From the NCBI GenBank assembly GCA_002376845.1, contig DFOS01000004.1, positions 1-57,979 of the forward strand: a stretch of DNA of 57,979 nt, given 5' to 3'. A program made the position numbers and the translations under genes. Positions 25,258 through 32,845 of the stretch are shown here, one piece after another. This stretch comes from Bdellovibrionaceae bacterium UBA3535 (lineage in GTDB: Bacteria > Bdellovibrionota > Bdellovibrionia > Bdellovibrionales > UBA840). Below the pieces are notes generated by a model. The model searched no databases. It had not been told where the DNA came from and was given only the letters and a program-made list of their open reading frames with translations. Within the stretch, counting starts at the first letter, position 1, and each line of letters begins with the position of its first letter.

Positions 25258-26123
25258 ACCCCAAGTTTTTTTGAGGTAGCAAAATGCATCTTTGCTACCT
25301 CCTGCATTTCTTCTACAGAATAGGTCTGCAAAAAATCTCTAGCCGCTTCCTCTACTTCTGCGGAAGCACCCTTGGGAAATGTCATCGACCAGCGATTGGA
25401 CATTTGATCCAGCTCCTTTAAAAAGAAAAACCGAGCCAATATACTAGCAGCCGCTACTGGCAAGTAGGCCTCCGCTTTGATTCTTTGTAAAACTGGCAGC
25501 TTTAAAGGTGCCAAGGAAGCCTTAAGATCCTCGGCTCGCGAGGTATATTGATCCACCAAGATCCCCCTAGCGTTTTTGCAACGTTTGTATAGCTCCGTAT
25601 GTGCTTTTGTGTGCATTTCTTGAAGAATCTGATTCAGGTTTCCCAAACGATCGTAGGTAAGATTATAGGGCTTGGGACAAAGAATTTGCGCCTCGTAGTC
25701 ACATTTGGCCATGATTTCTTCGGCCATATCTCGAATTTTTTGATCCCGAATTTTCTTACTATCCCGAATCCCCATATCCAATAGAGATTTATGTTGTTCC
25801 TCTGGTGCATAGCAAGCCACCACGACCAAGGGGCCAAAATAATCGCCTTTGCCCGATTCATCACTGCCCATAAATAGATTGAATTCATCGTTCAGCGGCT
25901 CCTGGCTTTTGGCTCCATTGGTACCTAAAAGATTGGAGATCTTCAGTTTCAGTGTGGAATCCTTGCCCTGTACGTTGTATTTCCCAGTAGTATAATGATT
26001 TACTCGGACCTTTTCGCCGCTAGGATGCAGAACCTCCACACTAGTGCCGTAGGGAATCTCGGATTCTGTTGATACACTTAGGTCATGAACCCGACACCAA
26101 TTTAGAAATTCTTTCCAATTCAA
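25254..26123 (-). CDS. rnhC: Ribonuclease HIII
   Basis: A 289-residue RNase H type 2 enzyme that cleaves RNA in RNA/DNA hybrids. The N-terminal TBP-like substrate-binding domain (1-80) marks it as HIII rather than HII, and the catalytic core opens with GSDESGKGDYFGPL (the Asp-Glu-Ser-Gly-Lys-Gly signature). RDSKKI, ILVDQYTS and AEAYLPVAAASILARF follow. The start is a TTG preceded by AAGGGG. The gene is convergent with the nuclease gene, with interlocked stops in TTAA. RNase HIII is far commoner in Firmicutes and Chlamydiae than in proteobacteria-like phyla. Confidence 0.9.
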   Translation of the reverse strand: MNWKEFLNWCRVHDLSVSTESEIPYGTSVEVLHPSGEKVRVNHYTTGKYNVQGKDSTLKLKISNLLGTNGAKSQEPLNDEFNLFMGSDESGKGDYFGPLVVVACYAPEEQHKSLLDMGIRDSKKIRDQKIRDMAEEIMAKCDYEAQILCPKPYNLTYDRLGNLNQILQEMHTKAHTELYKRCKNARGILVDQYTSRAEDLKASLAPLKLPVLQRIKAEAYLPVAAASILARFFFLKELDQMSNRWSMTFPKGASAEVEEAARDFLQTYSVEEMQEVAKMHFATSKKLGV

Positions 26124-26133
26124 AGCCTACCCC

Positions 26134-26162
26134 TTAATTTTATACGATGCCTAGTATATAAT
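26134..26162 (+). promoter_or_regulatory. rsmG promoter, leaderless geometry
   Basis: TTAATT (26134-26139), 17 bp and TATAAT (26157-26162). The rsmG ATG at 26170 starts 8 nt after the -10 box, and there is no Shine-Dalgarno between them, as for pyrC and higB. Confidence 0.55.
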
Positions 26163-26169
26163 CACCCGC

Positions 26170-26982
26170 ATGGCACAAAAGAATAAGGTAAATTATAGCC
26201 CCTATAAGAGAAAAAACCAGGGAAAAGCTCAAAAAAGATCGCGCGGGCACCTTATTAGCGATGTGATATATAGCACACAAGAAGCCAATGACCGTCTCTT
26301 TGATATATTTAAAAATCATGATTTTTCGCACATAGAGCACCATGAGCGACTGGCCATGGCACATTACTACCAATTGCTAATGCTAGAGCAGCAAAATCAA
26401 AACTTCACCAGGCTTATGAAATTTCGCGATATTGCCATCAAGCATTTCATTGATTGTGCCATAGTGAAAGATCTATGCGATCTGCAATTCCCTCTAATGG
26501 ATTTAGGCAGCGGACCAGGACTGCCAGGAATCGTTTTAAAAATTCTTTATCCCGAAGAAAAAATATTTCTTGCAGAAAGTGTCTGGCGACGAGTGGAGTT
26601 TTTGCAAACTGTAAGAGAAAAAATGAATCTTGAAAATCTACATATCTTTGGTCGCAGCATCAATCCCACATTTTTTTATCCAGTTCGCGGCGTAATATCT
26701 CGAGCTGTAGAGGACATTTCCAATACATTGAACAATATAAAGCACTGCCTACAAGTTGGCGGCAAAGTCTACTTTATGAAAGGACCAAATGTAGACGTTG
26801 AGCTGCAAGCGGCATTACAAAACCACTCCGATTATTATCAACTGGTGCAAGACCATTCCTATCAACTCCCGCGCACCAGCCATCAACGCCGCCTTCTTGT
26901 GTTTGAAAAAATCCAAGCACATCCACAGGTCGATCTAGAGAAAATTTTGGACTTAGACTATGGAGACGAAAATGAAGATTGA
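26170..26982 (+). CDS. rsmG: 16S rRNA m7G527 methyltransferase RsmG
   Basis: A 270-residue SAM-dependent methyltransferase. NFTRLMKFRDIAIKHFIDC, the SAM-binding MDLGSGPGLPGIVLKILYP and ISRAVEDISN are the RsmG-family motifs. The protein is about 60 residues longer than typical RsmG, with a basic N-terminal extension (KRKNQGKAQKRSRG) that could help bind rRNA. It overlaps the next methyltransferase gene by 11 nt, so the two rRNA/tRNA-modifying enzymes form an operon. Divergent from rnhC by 46 bp. Confidence 0.82.
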   Translation: MAQKNKVNYSPYKRKNQGKAQKRSRGHLISDVIYSTQEANDRLFDIFKNHDFSHIEHHERLAMAHYYQLLMLEQQNQNFTRLMKFRDIAIKHFIDCAIVKDLCDLQFPLMDLGSGPGLPGIVLKILYPEEKIFLAESVWRRVEFLQTVREKMNLENLHIFGRSINPTFFYPVRGVISRAVEDISNTLNNIKHCLQVGGKVYFMKGPNVDVELQAALQNHSDYYQLVQDHSYQLPRTSHQRRLLVFEKIQAHPQVDLEKILDLDYGDENED

Positions 26983-27679
26983 ATCTACCAGCAATCCAAA
27001 ATTCAAAATCTGGAAGGAGCTGTTGACAACAAAAGGAATCAAAAAGCACCAACAATACATTTTAGCCGGCAAAAAACTCTTTACAGAAGCGAAAGAAAAA
27101 AACTTAAAGCCTATATGTCGAATTGGATTAGAAAACACAGACTATCTTTTGACAAAAGCCTTGTTAAAAGAGCTTAGCCCCAACCAAACGCCTGAGGAAT
27201 TGTGGCTTATGCCTTTACCTGAAATCAAGAATTGGCAAATCCATGATCCGATCCCTGAGAATAGTATTTTTCTTCCGATTGGAGACCCGAGTAATCTTGG
27301 TGCTACCATTCGCTCTGCCGTGGCTTTTCAGTGTGAAAACATCATTCTACTTAAAGAGGCGGCCCATCCATTCCTAGCAAAATCAGTGAAAGCTTCTAGC
27401 GGAGCTGTTTGGCATGCCAATTTTTATTTTGGTCCCAGCATACAAGATCTAAAGAGCGTAGCACCGCAGATTTATGCTCTTGATGCAAGCGGTGATAGCC
27501 TATCGACAAAACTGGATTCTAACAAAGCCATTCTCGTTGGCGAAGAGGGACCGGGAATTCCTGATTTTGATTTTCAAAAAGTCGCCATACCGATATCCAC
27601 AACAGTGGAAAGTTTGAACGCGAGCATTGCAGCTAGCATTATTTTGTATGAGATATCAAAACAAAGAAATCGCCGATGA
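26972..27679 (+). CDS. TrmH/SpoU-family RNA 2'-O-methyltransferase
   Basis: A 235-residue SPOUT methyltransferase. The three SpoU motifs are clear: GDPSNLGATIRSA, VGEEGPGIP and IPISTTVESLNASIAASIILYEI, which form the trefoil-knot SAM site. The N-terminal STSNPKFKIWKEL..YILAGKKLF is the L30e-like substrate domain of the rRNA-type subgroup. The ATG at 26972 is chosen because GGAGA lies 5 nt upstream. The 3' end overlaps the convergent mevalonate kinase gene by 24 nt. The RNA target cannot be named from sequence. Confidence 0.88.
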   Translation: MKIESTSNPKFKIWKELLTTKGIKKHQQYILAGKKLFTEAKEKNLKPICRIGLENTDYLLTKALLKELSPNQTPEELWLMPLPEIKNWQIHDPIPENSIFLPIGDPSNLGATIRSAVAFQCENIILLKEAAHPFLAKSVKASSGAVWHANFYFGPSIQDLKSVAPQIYALDASGDSLSTKLDSNKAILVGEEGPGIPDFDFQKVAIPISTTVESLNASIAASIILYEISKQRNRR

Positions 27680-28531
27680 GTCTTGCGGCTTTGTTCCTTG
27701 TGCCCACAAACTCAAAACATAGCCGCCATCCCCGGAGCCCGTAGGCTTCATTGCCAGAGCTCCTTGGTTGCGCAAAGATTGCATATGCTCTCGTAAATTG
27801 GCACTGACCAAATTCCAATCCTGAAAAGAGGAGAGCCCCATATCCAGAGCTTCCTTCACCAAATAAATTTCATCTTTGCTTTTTAACGAACTAAGAAAGC
27901 GCTCCACACTATGGGACATTTTCTCGTCAATGCTGGCCGCATAGTTTTCATCTTTTGCCCATAGCTCTTTTACTTTTTTTATACAATCTGCTGTAAGCCC
28001 CCTATGCCCACTATAGGTGAGATACATATTCGGTTGCCATACAGGTTGGATCTCTTGAATTCCATTTTCTCTATGAAATAAAATGCACTCGCCTTTCAGG
28101 CTTACGGCAATATCAAGACCACTACTCTCGCCATGAAAAACATCTTCTAATGATTTTGCAAAACGAAAGGCCTGATCTTTATTTAGCCATGAGTAAAAGA
28201 GCATGATTTCGGTTACCGCAACACATAAAGAGGCACTAGCTCCCAGGCCACTGCCCACAGGAATTTTGTTATCAATGGTGATTTTGCCAGATAAATCGCT
28301 ACGTTTTTTCTCCACTAGCTCCAAAGCTTTTTCCATGGCCATCCAAAAGGCCATGCGCACTTCCTCGCCGCGCTCACCATAAAAATCTACTTGGAAGTTT
28401 GGAGATTCCTCGATCTTTAGAATGGTATTTAAAGACTTTACCGGCATGGCGATTGCCTTGTAGCCGCGAAGCACAGCATGTTCGCCGCTTAAAATACATT
28501 TTGCTGGAATCCATCTTTCTTTTTTCTTCAT
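27656..28531 (-). CDS. Mevalonate kinase (GHMP family)
   Basis: A 291-residue GHMP kinase that phosphorylates mevalonate with ATP. PAKCILSGEHAVLRGY (N-terminal), the phosphate-binding loop PVGSGLGASASL (about 90-101), the catalytic GESSGLDIA and the C-terminal KPTGSGDGGYVLSL are all in place. The order within the operon and the PVGSGLGASASL wording favour mevalonate kinase over the other GHMP enzymes. The start overlaps the mvaD stop by 4 nt (ATGA). Last gene of the mevalonate operon. Confidence 0.85.
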   Translation of the reverse strand: MKKKERWIPAKCILSGEHAVLRGYKAIAMPVKSLNTILKIEESPNFQVDFYGERGEEVRMAFWMAMEKALELVEKKRSDLSGKITIDNKIPVGSGLGASASLCVAVTEIMLFYSWLNKDQAFRFAKSLEDVFHGESSGLDIAVSLKGECILFHRENGIQEIQPVWQPNMYLTYSGHRGLTADCIKKVKELWAKDENYAASIDEKMSHSVERFLSSLKSKDEIYLVKEALDMGLSSFQDWNLVSANLREHMQSLRNQGALAMKPTGSGDGGYVLSLWAQGTKPQDSSAISLF

Positions 28532-29460
28532 TGCGATATTATGGGAAAATTCTCTTTCAACATTGTTTTATGCTTCTCAAATAAATCTTGATCCTCACGC
28601 AAGTAAAAAACATGCACATTAGGACCCGCATCCATGGTCACCAAGGGGCCTCGCTTTTCCTCTTCCCAAGACTTTTGCAAGAAGCGTAAAACTCGAAGAG
28701 AATCGGCTTGCATAAAAGAAAAAGGCGGCTGACTGGTTTCAAAGAGTACATGCATGTCCCAAAATTCTTGCCAACAGATTTCATAAGCAGTCTTCCAAGC
28801 ACCTTGATCAAATGCCTTGTCCAAATCTACAAGACGCTTTTCTGCCCTCTGTGCACGTTCTTCATTAAGCAAAGAAGTGGAAATGCGTTTATGAGCTTCG
28901 GAGGAAGAGACCTTTTTCTTTTGCTTCTCTACCAATACACAGAAGTGCAAAGTCTCTGGGATCTTCTTGTATTCTCTTATGCTATCTTGGCTCCAAAGGC
29001 AGGCCGGACCAAACAAGGAACGGCAAGAAGAGCCCGAACCACGCCGAGAAAGGTTAGCCAATTCTTCTTGGCTGAAGGATAGATCCGGATGGATTGTCTT
29101 TGCGTATTCGTAGGCTGCAAGAGTCAGTGCCGCAAAGGAAGAGGCACTGGATGCTAAACCTGCATCGGCAGGAAAATTGTTGCCGCTTTGTAGGTGCAAG
29201 GCATCCTCAATGGCAAATTGGTCCTTTAAAAATGCTAGAAAATCCAAATAACGCTTTTGCCCTTTTTCGGAAAGGAGCAATTCCTGATCTTGCATGGGAG
29301 TCCATTTGTCATTGCCATCACATTTTTGCATGCTAACCGTGGTTCGCAAATGTTCGGTGGTTATGGATAGCGATGAATTGGATGGCAGGTTCTTGTCATG
29401 AGAAGTTTTCCCCATATACTTTATCAAAGCAATATTGGATGGCGCAGAAGCTTGAATCAT
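28528..29460 (-). CDS. mvaD: Diphosphomevalonate decarboxylase
   Basis: A 310-residue GHMP-fold enzyme that converts mevalonate diphosphate to isopentenyl diphosphate. APSNIALIKYMGK at the start, NLPSNSSLSITTE, FPADAGLASSASSFAALTLA and RRGSGSSCRSLFGP are diagnostic for MvaD. The ATG at 29460 overlaps the upstream stop in ATGA and gives the family's usual N-terminus; a longer frame begins at 29526 but would run through the upstream gene. The C-terminus contains the VTMDAGPNVHVFYL segment typical of the family. Confidence 0.93.
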   Translation of the reverse strand: MIQASAPSNIALIKYMGKTSHDKNLPSNSSLSITTEHLRTTVSMQKCDGNDKWTPMQDQELLLSEKGQKRYLDFLAFLKDQFAIEDALHLQSGNNFPADAGLASSASSFAALTLAAYEYAKTIHPDLSFSQEELANLSRRGSGSSCRSLFGPACLWSQDSIREYKKIPETLHFCVLVEKQKKKVSSSEAHKRISTSLLNEERAQRAEKRLVDLDKAFDQGAWKTAYEICWQEFWDMHVLFETSQPPFSFMQADSLRVLRFLQKSWEEEKRGPLVTMDAGPNVHVFYLREDQDLFEKHKTMLKENFPIISQ

Positions 29461-30410
29461 TCTTCTTCGTCCTTCATTTCTTCCACCAGCAAGCCTTTCG
29501 TAATATCTTGTGAAGAAGCCAGCCATTCATAATCTTCCTGGGCCACCCAGTCTTTAAAATCTTGCAGCAGATCACTGATTACAATCACAAGGATCACATC
29601 TGCTCCCAAGGCCCCGCAACCTTTGTAGGTCAAAACTTCGGGCCGCTCGTGAAGATGCTGGAATATCTGCAAGGTTCTAGGTTCTACCAAGGATTGCTCA
29701 ATCAAATTTTCTCGGAATTCTTGAATGCAAGATAAAAACTTCTCCTCATTTTTTTGTTTAAGACTCTCTGCTGCCTGTGAGGAGATTTCGGACAACTTGG
29801 TTAGCTCAATGGCGTTTAGATTCGACAAATGCGCATGGGTGGCAACCTTCTTACCTGTACGGATCAAACAAAAATCCAAGTCCGATAAGGGCCACTCGTT
29901 AAAATGATAATAGTCTTCCAGGATTACCGATTCTATCCGGTTGGATACAATTTTGCGCGGCGCTGTTACCTGCATCAGCCCGCCTTCTAAGTGACAAACC
30001 ACATCCAAGCCGCTAGGTGCCCAGCCTTCGCCATTCCATGCATAGTGGAGGTAGTCCTCCAATATCTGTTTGCGATCTATTACCAAGTCTTTGCCTTGGT
30101 TTTGGATCCACTGGTTCAAAGCATACAAAATCACAAATTGCGCTGAGGACCAGCCCATTCCGCCCTTAGCGTAATGCGGATCATGAATGCGTACCGAATA
30201 CTCCGCAAAGGCATTGATATGGTCTTTTAAATAGGACATGGCAGGCCCTGCCTGGGAAAAGCCCTCATAGGTGGCCTCCTCCCCTGGATTTACCTTTTCT
30301 ACAAAGGCCTCAAATCTTGGGTGGGTTCCTACTAGCAGCCCTGTTCCTCCCTGCATTACCGAGTACTCACCAATCAAAAAGGTTTTGGAAGGAACGCTAA
30401 ATTTATACAT
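29457..30410 (-). CDS. Phosphomevalonate kinase (GHMP family)
   Basis: A 317-residue divergent GHMP kinase. VPSKTFLIGEYSVMQGG opens the protein, GGMGWSSAQF replaces the usual glycine-rich loop, and PSGLDVVCHLEGG is the catalytic segment. Its place between fni and mvaD supports phosphomevalonate kinase, the only missing step; the sequence alone would leave the substrate open. It overlaps fni by 8 nt and mvaD by 4 nt. Confidence 0.75.
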   Translation of the reverse strand: MYKFSVPSKTFLIGEYSVMQGGTGLLVGTHPRFEAFVEKVNPGEEATYEGFSQAGPAMSYLKDHINAFAEYSVRIHDPHYAKGGMGWSSAQFVILYALNQWIQNQGKDLVIDRKQILEDYLHYAWNGEGWAPSGLDVVCHLEGGLMQVTAPRKIVSNRIESVILEDYYHFNEWPLSDLDFCLIRTGKKVATHAHLSNLNAIELTKLSEISSQAAESLKQKNEEKFLSCIQEFRENLIEQSLVEPRTLQIFQHLHERPEVLTYKGCGALGADVILVIVISDLLQDFKDWVAQEDYEWLASSQDITKGLLVEEMKDEEE

Positions 30411-31488
30411 TAATGTCTCGGGTTAGGTGCGGGTAATTGGCGACGTTGCCAATTTGCTGCAATTTAGAAAAGTTTTTTGACCCCGTACAAAACATGGCAA
30501 TCTTAAGTTCATATTCCATTTGTTGCATAAATTGATAGACCGCATCGGCAGAAACAACGGCCTTTTCCAAAGCTTTGCGCGCAAAGGAAACTTTCTTTGC
30601 TCCAAGAGCAAAGCATTTTGCCGCATCCAATCCATTGCGTATTCCGCCAGAAGCCCATAGGCGATAATTTACTTTTACATGGGAGGCATATAGTAGGGAG
30701 TCCACCGTGGAAATTCCCCAGTTGGCAAAAGCTTTGGCGGCCAATTGTTGCGGACTATCGGCGCCGGCCCGCATACCCTCTACTCTTCCCCAGTGGGTGC
30801 CGCCGCTACCGGAAAGGTCCACAGCAAAAAGACCAATGTCATTGATTTGTTTAAGGGTAATTTTTGAAAAACCACAACCAGTCTCTTTTAAAATCACCGG
30901 CCGGTCCAAATCGGTGCATAGCTTTTCCAGTGCTTTCATTCCGCCTTTAAAATTGGGTGTGCCTTCTACTTGCAAAGCTTCTTGCAAAGGATTGGTATGC
31001 ACCATCAAAGCGGCAGCGTCTATGGAATCTAGCAAATCCTTCAGCTTATCCACAGGAGTGTGGATGACTTGGCTAAGACCGATATTGCTAAGCAGTTGCA
31101 CATCCGGATACTTTTTGCGTATTAATTGCCAGCGTTTTTTTTCGGATTCATCAAAGAGCTCCCTTCTTTGCGATCCAACTCCCATGGCCCAGCCGCTTTC
31201 TTGGCATGCGGAAGCCAAACGATCATTGATGGCTTCTCCGTCAGCATGCCCCGCCGTCATGGAAGCCACAAAGAATGGCGAGGTGAACAAGGCTTTTGGG
31301 TCTGTATCGTTTAGCTTAATATCGGCAAAATTGATTTCTGGCAGAGCCTCATGTACCAAAGCCACATCATCAAATGTGGTTTTGACAAAGGACTGCGACT
31401 CTTGGCTAAGAGCATATTCAATATGCTCCGCCTTACGTTTTTCAAAATTCGGGATTTCTTCAAAGGACGAAGATTCGTCACCAGGCAT
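30403..31488 (-). CDS. fni: Type 2 isopentenyl-diphosphate isomerase
   Basis: A 361-residue FMN-dependent isomerase that interconverts IPP and DMAPP. RKAEHIEYAL near the start, PFFVASMTAGH, MGVGSQR, VILKETGCGFS, VDLSGSGGTHWGRVEG and the phosphate-binding WASGGIRNGLDAAKCFALGA are typical. The ATG at 31488 has AAGGCGG upstream and lies 18 bp after the rplT stop; an in-frame ATG at 31527 would overlap rplT. It is the first isoprenoid gene downstream of rpmI-rplT. Confidence 0.92.
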   Translation of the reverse strand: MPGDESSSFEEIPNFEKRKAEHIEYALSQESQSFVKTTFDDVALVHEALPEINFADIKLNDTDPKALFTSPFFVASMTAGHADGEAINDRLASACQESGWAMGVGSQRRELFDESEKKRWQLIRKKYPDVQLLSNIGLSQVIHTPVDKLKDLLDSIDAAALMVHTNPLQEALQVEGTPNFKGGMKALEKLCTDLDRPVILKETGCGFSKITLKQINDIGLFAVDLSGSGGTHWGRVEGMRAGADSPQQLAAKAFANWGISTVDSLLYASHVKVNYRLWASGGIRNGLDAAKCFALGAKKVSFARKALEKAVVSADAVYQFMQQMEYELKIAMFCTGSKNFSKLQQIGNVANYPHLTRDINV

Positions 31489-31505
31489 TCTAACCGCCTT
31501 GCTCC

Positions 31506-31853
31506 TTATTTCGTCGCGTGTTTGCAAAGATCTGCAAAAGCGCTGGGATCATTCACCGCCAATTCGGCTAAGGACTTGCGGTCCAGTTGAACACCAGCTT
31601 CTGACAAACCATGAATCAAACGCGAGTAGGAAGTTCCGTTCATGCGTGCTGCTGCATTGATTCGAATGGTCCAAAGCTTACGAAACTCACGCTTTTTAGC
31701 TTTGCGGTCGCGGAAGGCGTAAACCAACGCACGATCATTGCGTTCTTTTGCAATGGTGAAGGATCTTGAACCCGCGGAATAATAACCTTTGGCTCTTTTG
31801 AGTACTTTTTTTCTTCTTTGTCGGCTTTTGAAGCCACCTTTTACACGTGCCAT
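31506..31853 (-). CDS. rplT: 50S ribosomal protein L20
   Basis: A 115-residue ribosomal protein: MARVKGGFKSRQRRKKVLKR, RDRKAKKREFRKLWI-type core and the YSRLIHGL segment are near-universal L20 signatures. In bacteria L20 helps assemble 23S rRNA and represses its own operon. It lies 12 bp after rpmI and 17 bp before fni, so the mevalonate genes probably share its transcript. Confidence 0.97.
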   Translation of the reverse strand: MARVKGGFKSRQRRKKVLKRAKGYYSAGSRSFTIAKERNDRALVYAFRDRKAKKREFRKLWTIRINAAARMNGTSYSRLIHGLSEAGVQLDRKSLAELAVNDPSAFADLCKHATK

Positions 31854-31865
31854 CTAAAACTCTCC

Positions 31866-32057
31866 TTAAATACCTAATTGACGCTGAACTTGCAGCATAT
31901 TGGCCGAATCCACATAAGCAGTGTCCTGCAAATGCAATTTTCTTTTACGGCTTTTGTTGGAAAGAATGTGTCGACGACCGGCTTGCTTTCTTTTCACCTT
32001 GCCAGAAGACAATGGCTTGTAGCGCTTTTTGGCGCCAGAATGCGTTTTGAACTTCAT
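31866..32057 (-). CDS. rpmI: 50S ribosomal protein L35
   Basis: A 63-residue basic ribosomal protein: MKFKTHSGAKKRYKPLSSGKVKRKQAGRRH in parts, followed by LSNKSRKRKLHL, is the L35 pattern. AGGAG precedes the ATG. rpmI normally follows infC directly; here infC is 9.7 kb away beyond the giant surface-protein gene. Confidence 0.97.
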   Translation of the reverse strand: MKFKTHSGAKKRYKPLSSGKVKRKQAGRRHILSNKSRKRKLHLQDTAYVDSANMLQVQRQLGI

Positions 32058-32080
32058 TTTTTGCTCCTAGTACTGATAGG

Positions 32081-32101
32081 GCGGTTTGGGATACCAAACG
32101 C
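32081..32101 (-). promoter_or_regulatory. rpmI leader hairpin, candidate L20 autoregulatory site
   Basis: On the minus strand GCGTTTGG-TATC-CCAAACCGC forms an 8-bp stem with one bulged base and ends about 23 nt upstream of the rpmI ATG, just ahead of its AGGAG. L20 represses rpmI-rplT in other bacteria by binding a structured leader, so this is a reasonable candidate; the match is structural only. The T5 run on the plus strand at the other side has no plus-strand gene to terminate. Confidence 0.4.
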
Positions 32102-32281
32102 TTTTTGGCCGTTATCAGCGCAATGTGCTATAATTACTAGCCTATATGCTGCCAGGAAATCAAGGGGAAATTGGCTTTCGGCGAATTTTTGGTTTGGCAA
32201 AAGCTCGTATCTGGAATTTAGCAAAAGCTCTTTTTTATAGCATGACTATGGGGTAGACTGTAATGGGGCAAGGAGGCCAAA

Positions 32282-32764
32282 TTGCGCATACTAGGTAGTA
32301 TTTTCATTCTTTTTATGGCGATAGCCTGCGGTGATGTGAATGACGCTCGCCCTGGCCCGGGTCCCGATGCGAATAGGATTCAAAGCGGCCCTTTAGAGGG
32401 AAGTGTCTTTGGCCAATACTGGCAGGCTGTAGATGGTAAGGCTGAGCTTCGAAGAGGCGATAGCGATTATTATCTTATCTATATAACGGACTATGATGTT
32501 GAGGATATATGCAATCCGATAACACCCATTACCAGCGGAATTTTATTCACTCTCCCCACTTCTCCAGAAAAATATGAATTAGGCCCCAAGCGACCCCTAA
32601 GCTTTTTTGTTGGAAACTCCTCCTCCACTAGCATTGAGGGATTGATCGATTTTCAAGGCATTGATTTTCGTGCTGGCAAAAGATTTTTAAAAGCCGGTCT
32701 TCGCGCGAGCGATGAGAATGGCAATATTGTGAACGGCCAGTTTGAAGTTCGTGTCTGCGAATAG
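32282..32764 (+). CDS. Small lipoprotein of unknown function
   Basis: A 160-residue lipoprotein with a lipobox MAIAC at the end of a short signal peptide (Cys17). The start is TTG with AAGGAGG five nt upstream. The mature protein begins with a Gly/Pro/Asp-rich tether (ARPGPGPDANR) and then a small beta-rich domain containing two Cys (DICNP and the terminal RVCE) that may pair. No family was recognised. It is transcribed towards the giant surface-protein gene but lies outside its flanking repeats. The 224-bp region upstream also carries two 10-bp direct repeats GCAAAAGCTC (32197-32206 and 32221-32230). Confidence 0.65.
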   Translation: MRILGSIFILFMAIACGDVNDARPGPGPDANRIQSGPLEGSVFGQYWQAVDGKAELRRGDSDYYLIYITDYDVEDICNPITPITSGILFTLPTSPEKYELGPKRPLSFFVGNSSSTSIEGLIDFQGIDFRAGKRFLKAGLRASDENGNIVNGQFEVRVCE

Positions 32765-32795
32765 ATTTTCCGCTCGAAGGTTAAAAAGCCCCCTC

Positions 32796-32845
32796 TTGCC
32801 TGCTCTAACTATCATAGATTTGCGGAAAAGGTAGCGGACACCTAT
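32796..32845. repeat. Left ~50-bp direct repeat bounding the giant surface-protein gene
   Basis: Compared without gaps to 41175-41224 (same orientation), 43 of 50 positions match; the inner 34 bp (32812-32845 versus 41191-41224) differ at only two positions. The core on this strand is GCGGAAAAGGTAGCGGACAC. The repeat covers the stop codon of the giant gene. Confidence 0.85.

Noticed and set aside
30707..31660. Long 317-codon ORF on the plus strand
   Set aside because: It lies entirely antisense to fni and rplT, which have unmistakable family motifs; it is a composition shadow.
32081..32106. Plus-strand terminator (hairpin plus TTTTT)
   Set aside because: No plus-strand gene lies upstream; the hairpin is better read as the rpmI leader on the minus strand.
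32796..32845. Integron attC site
   Set aside because: The repeat has no GTTRRRY core or long inverted repeat, and the second copy does not add one.
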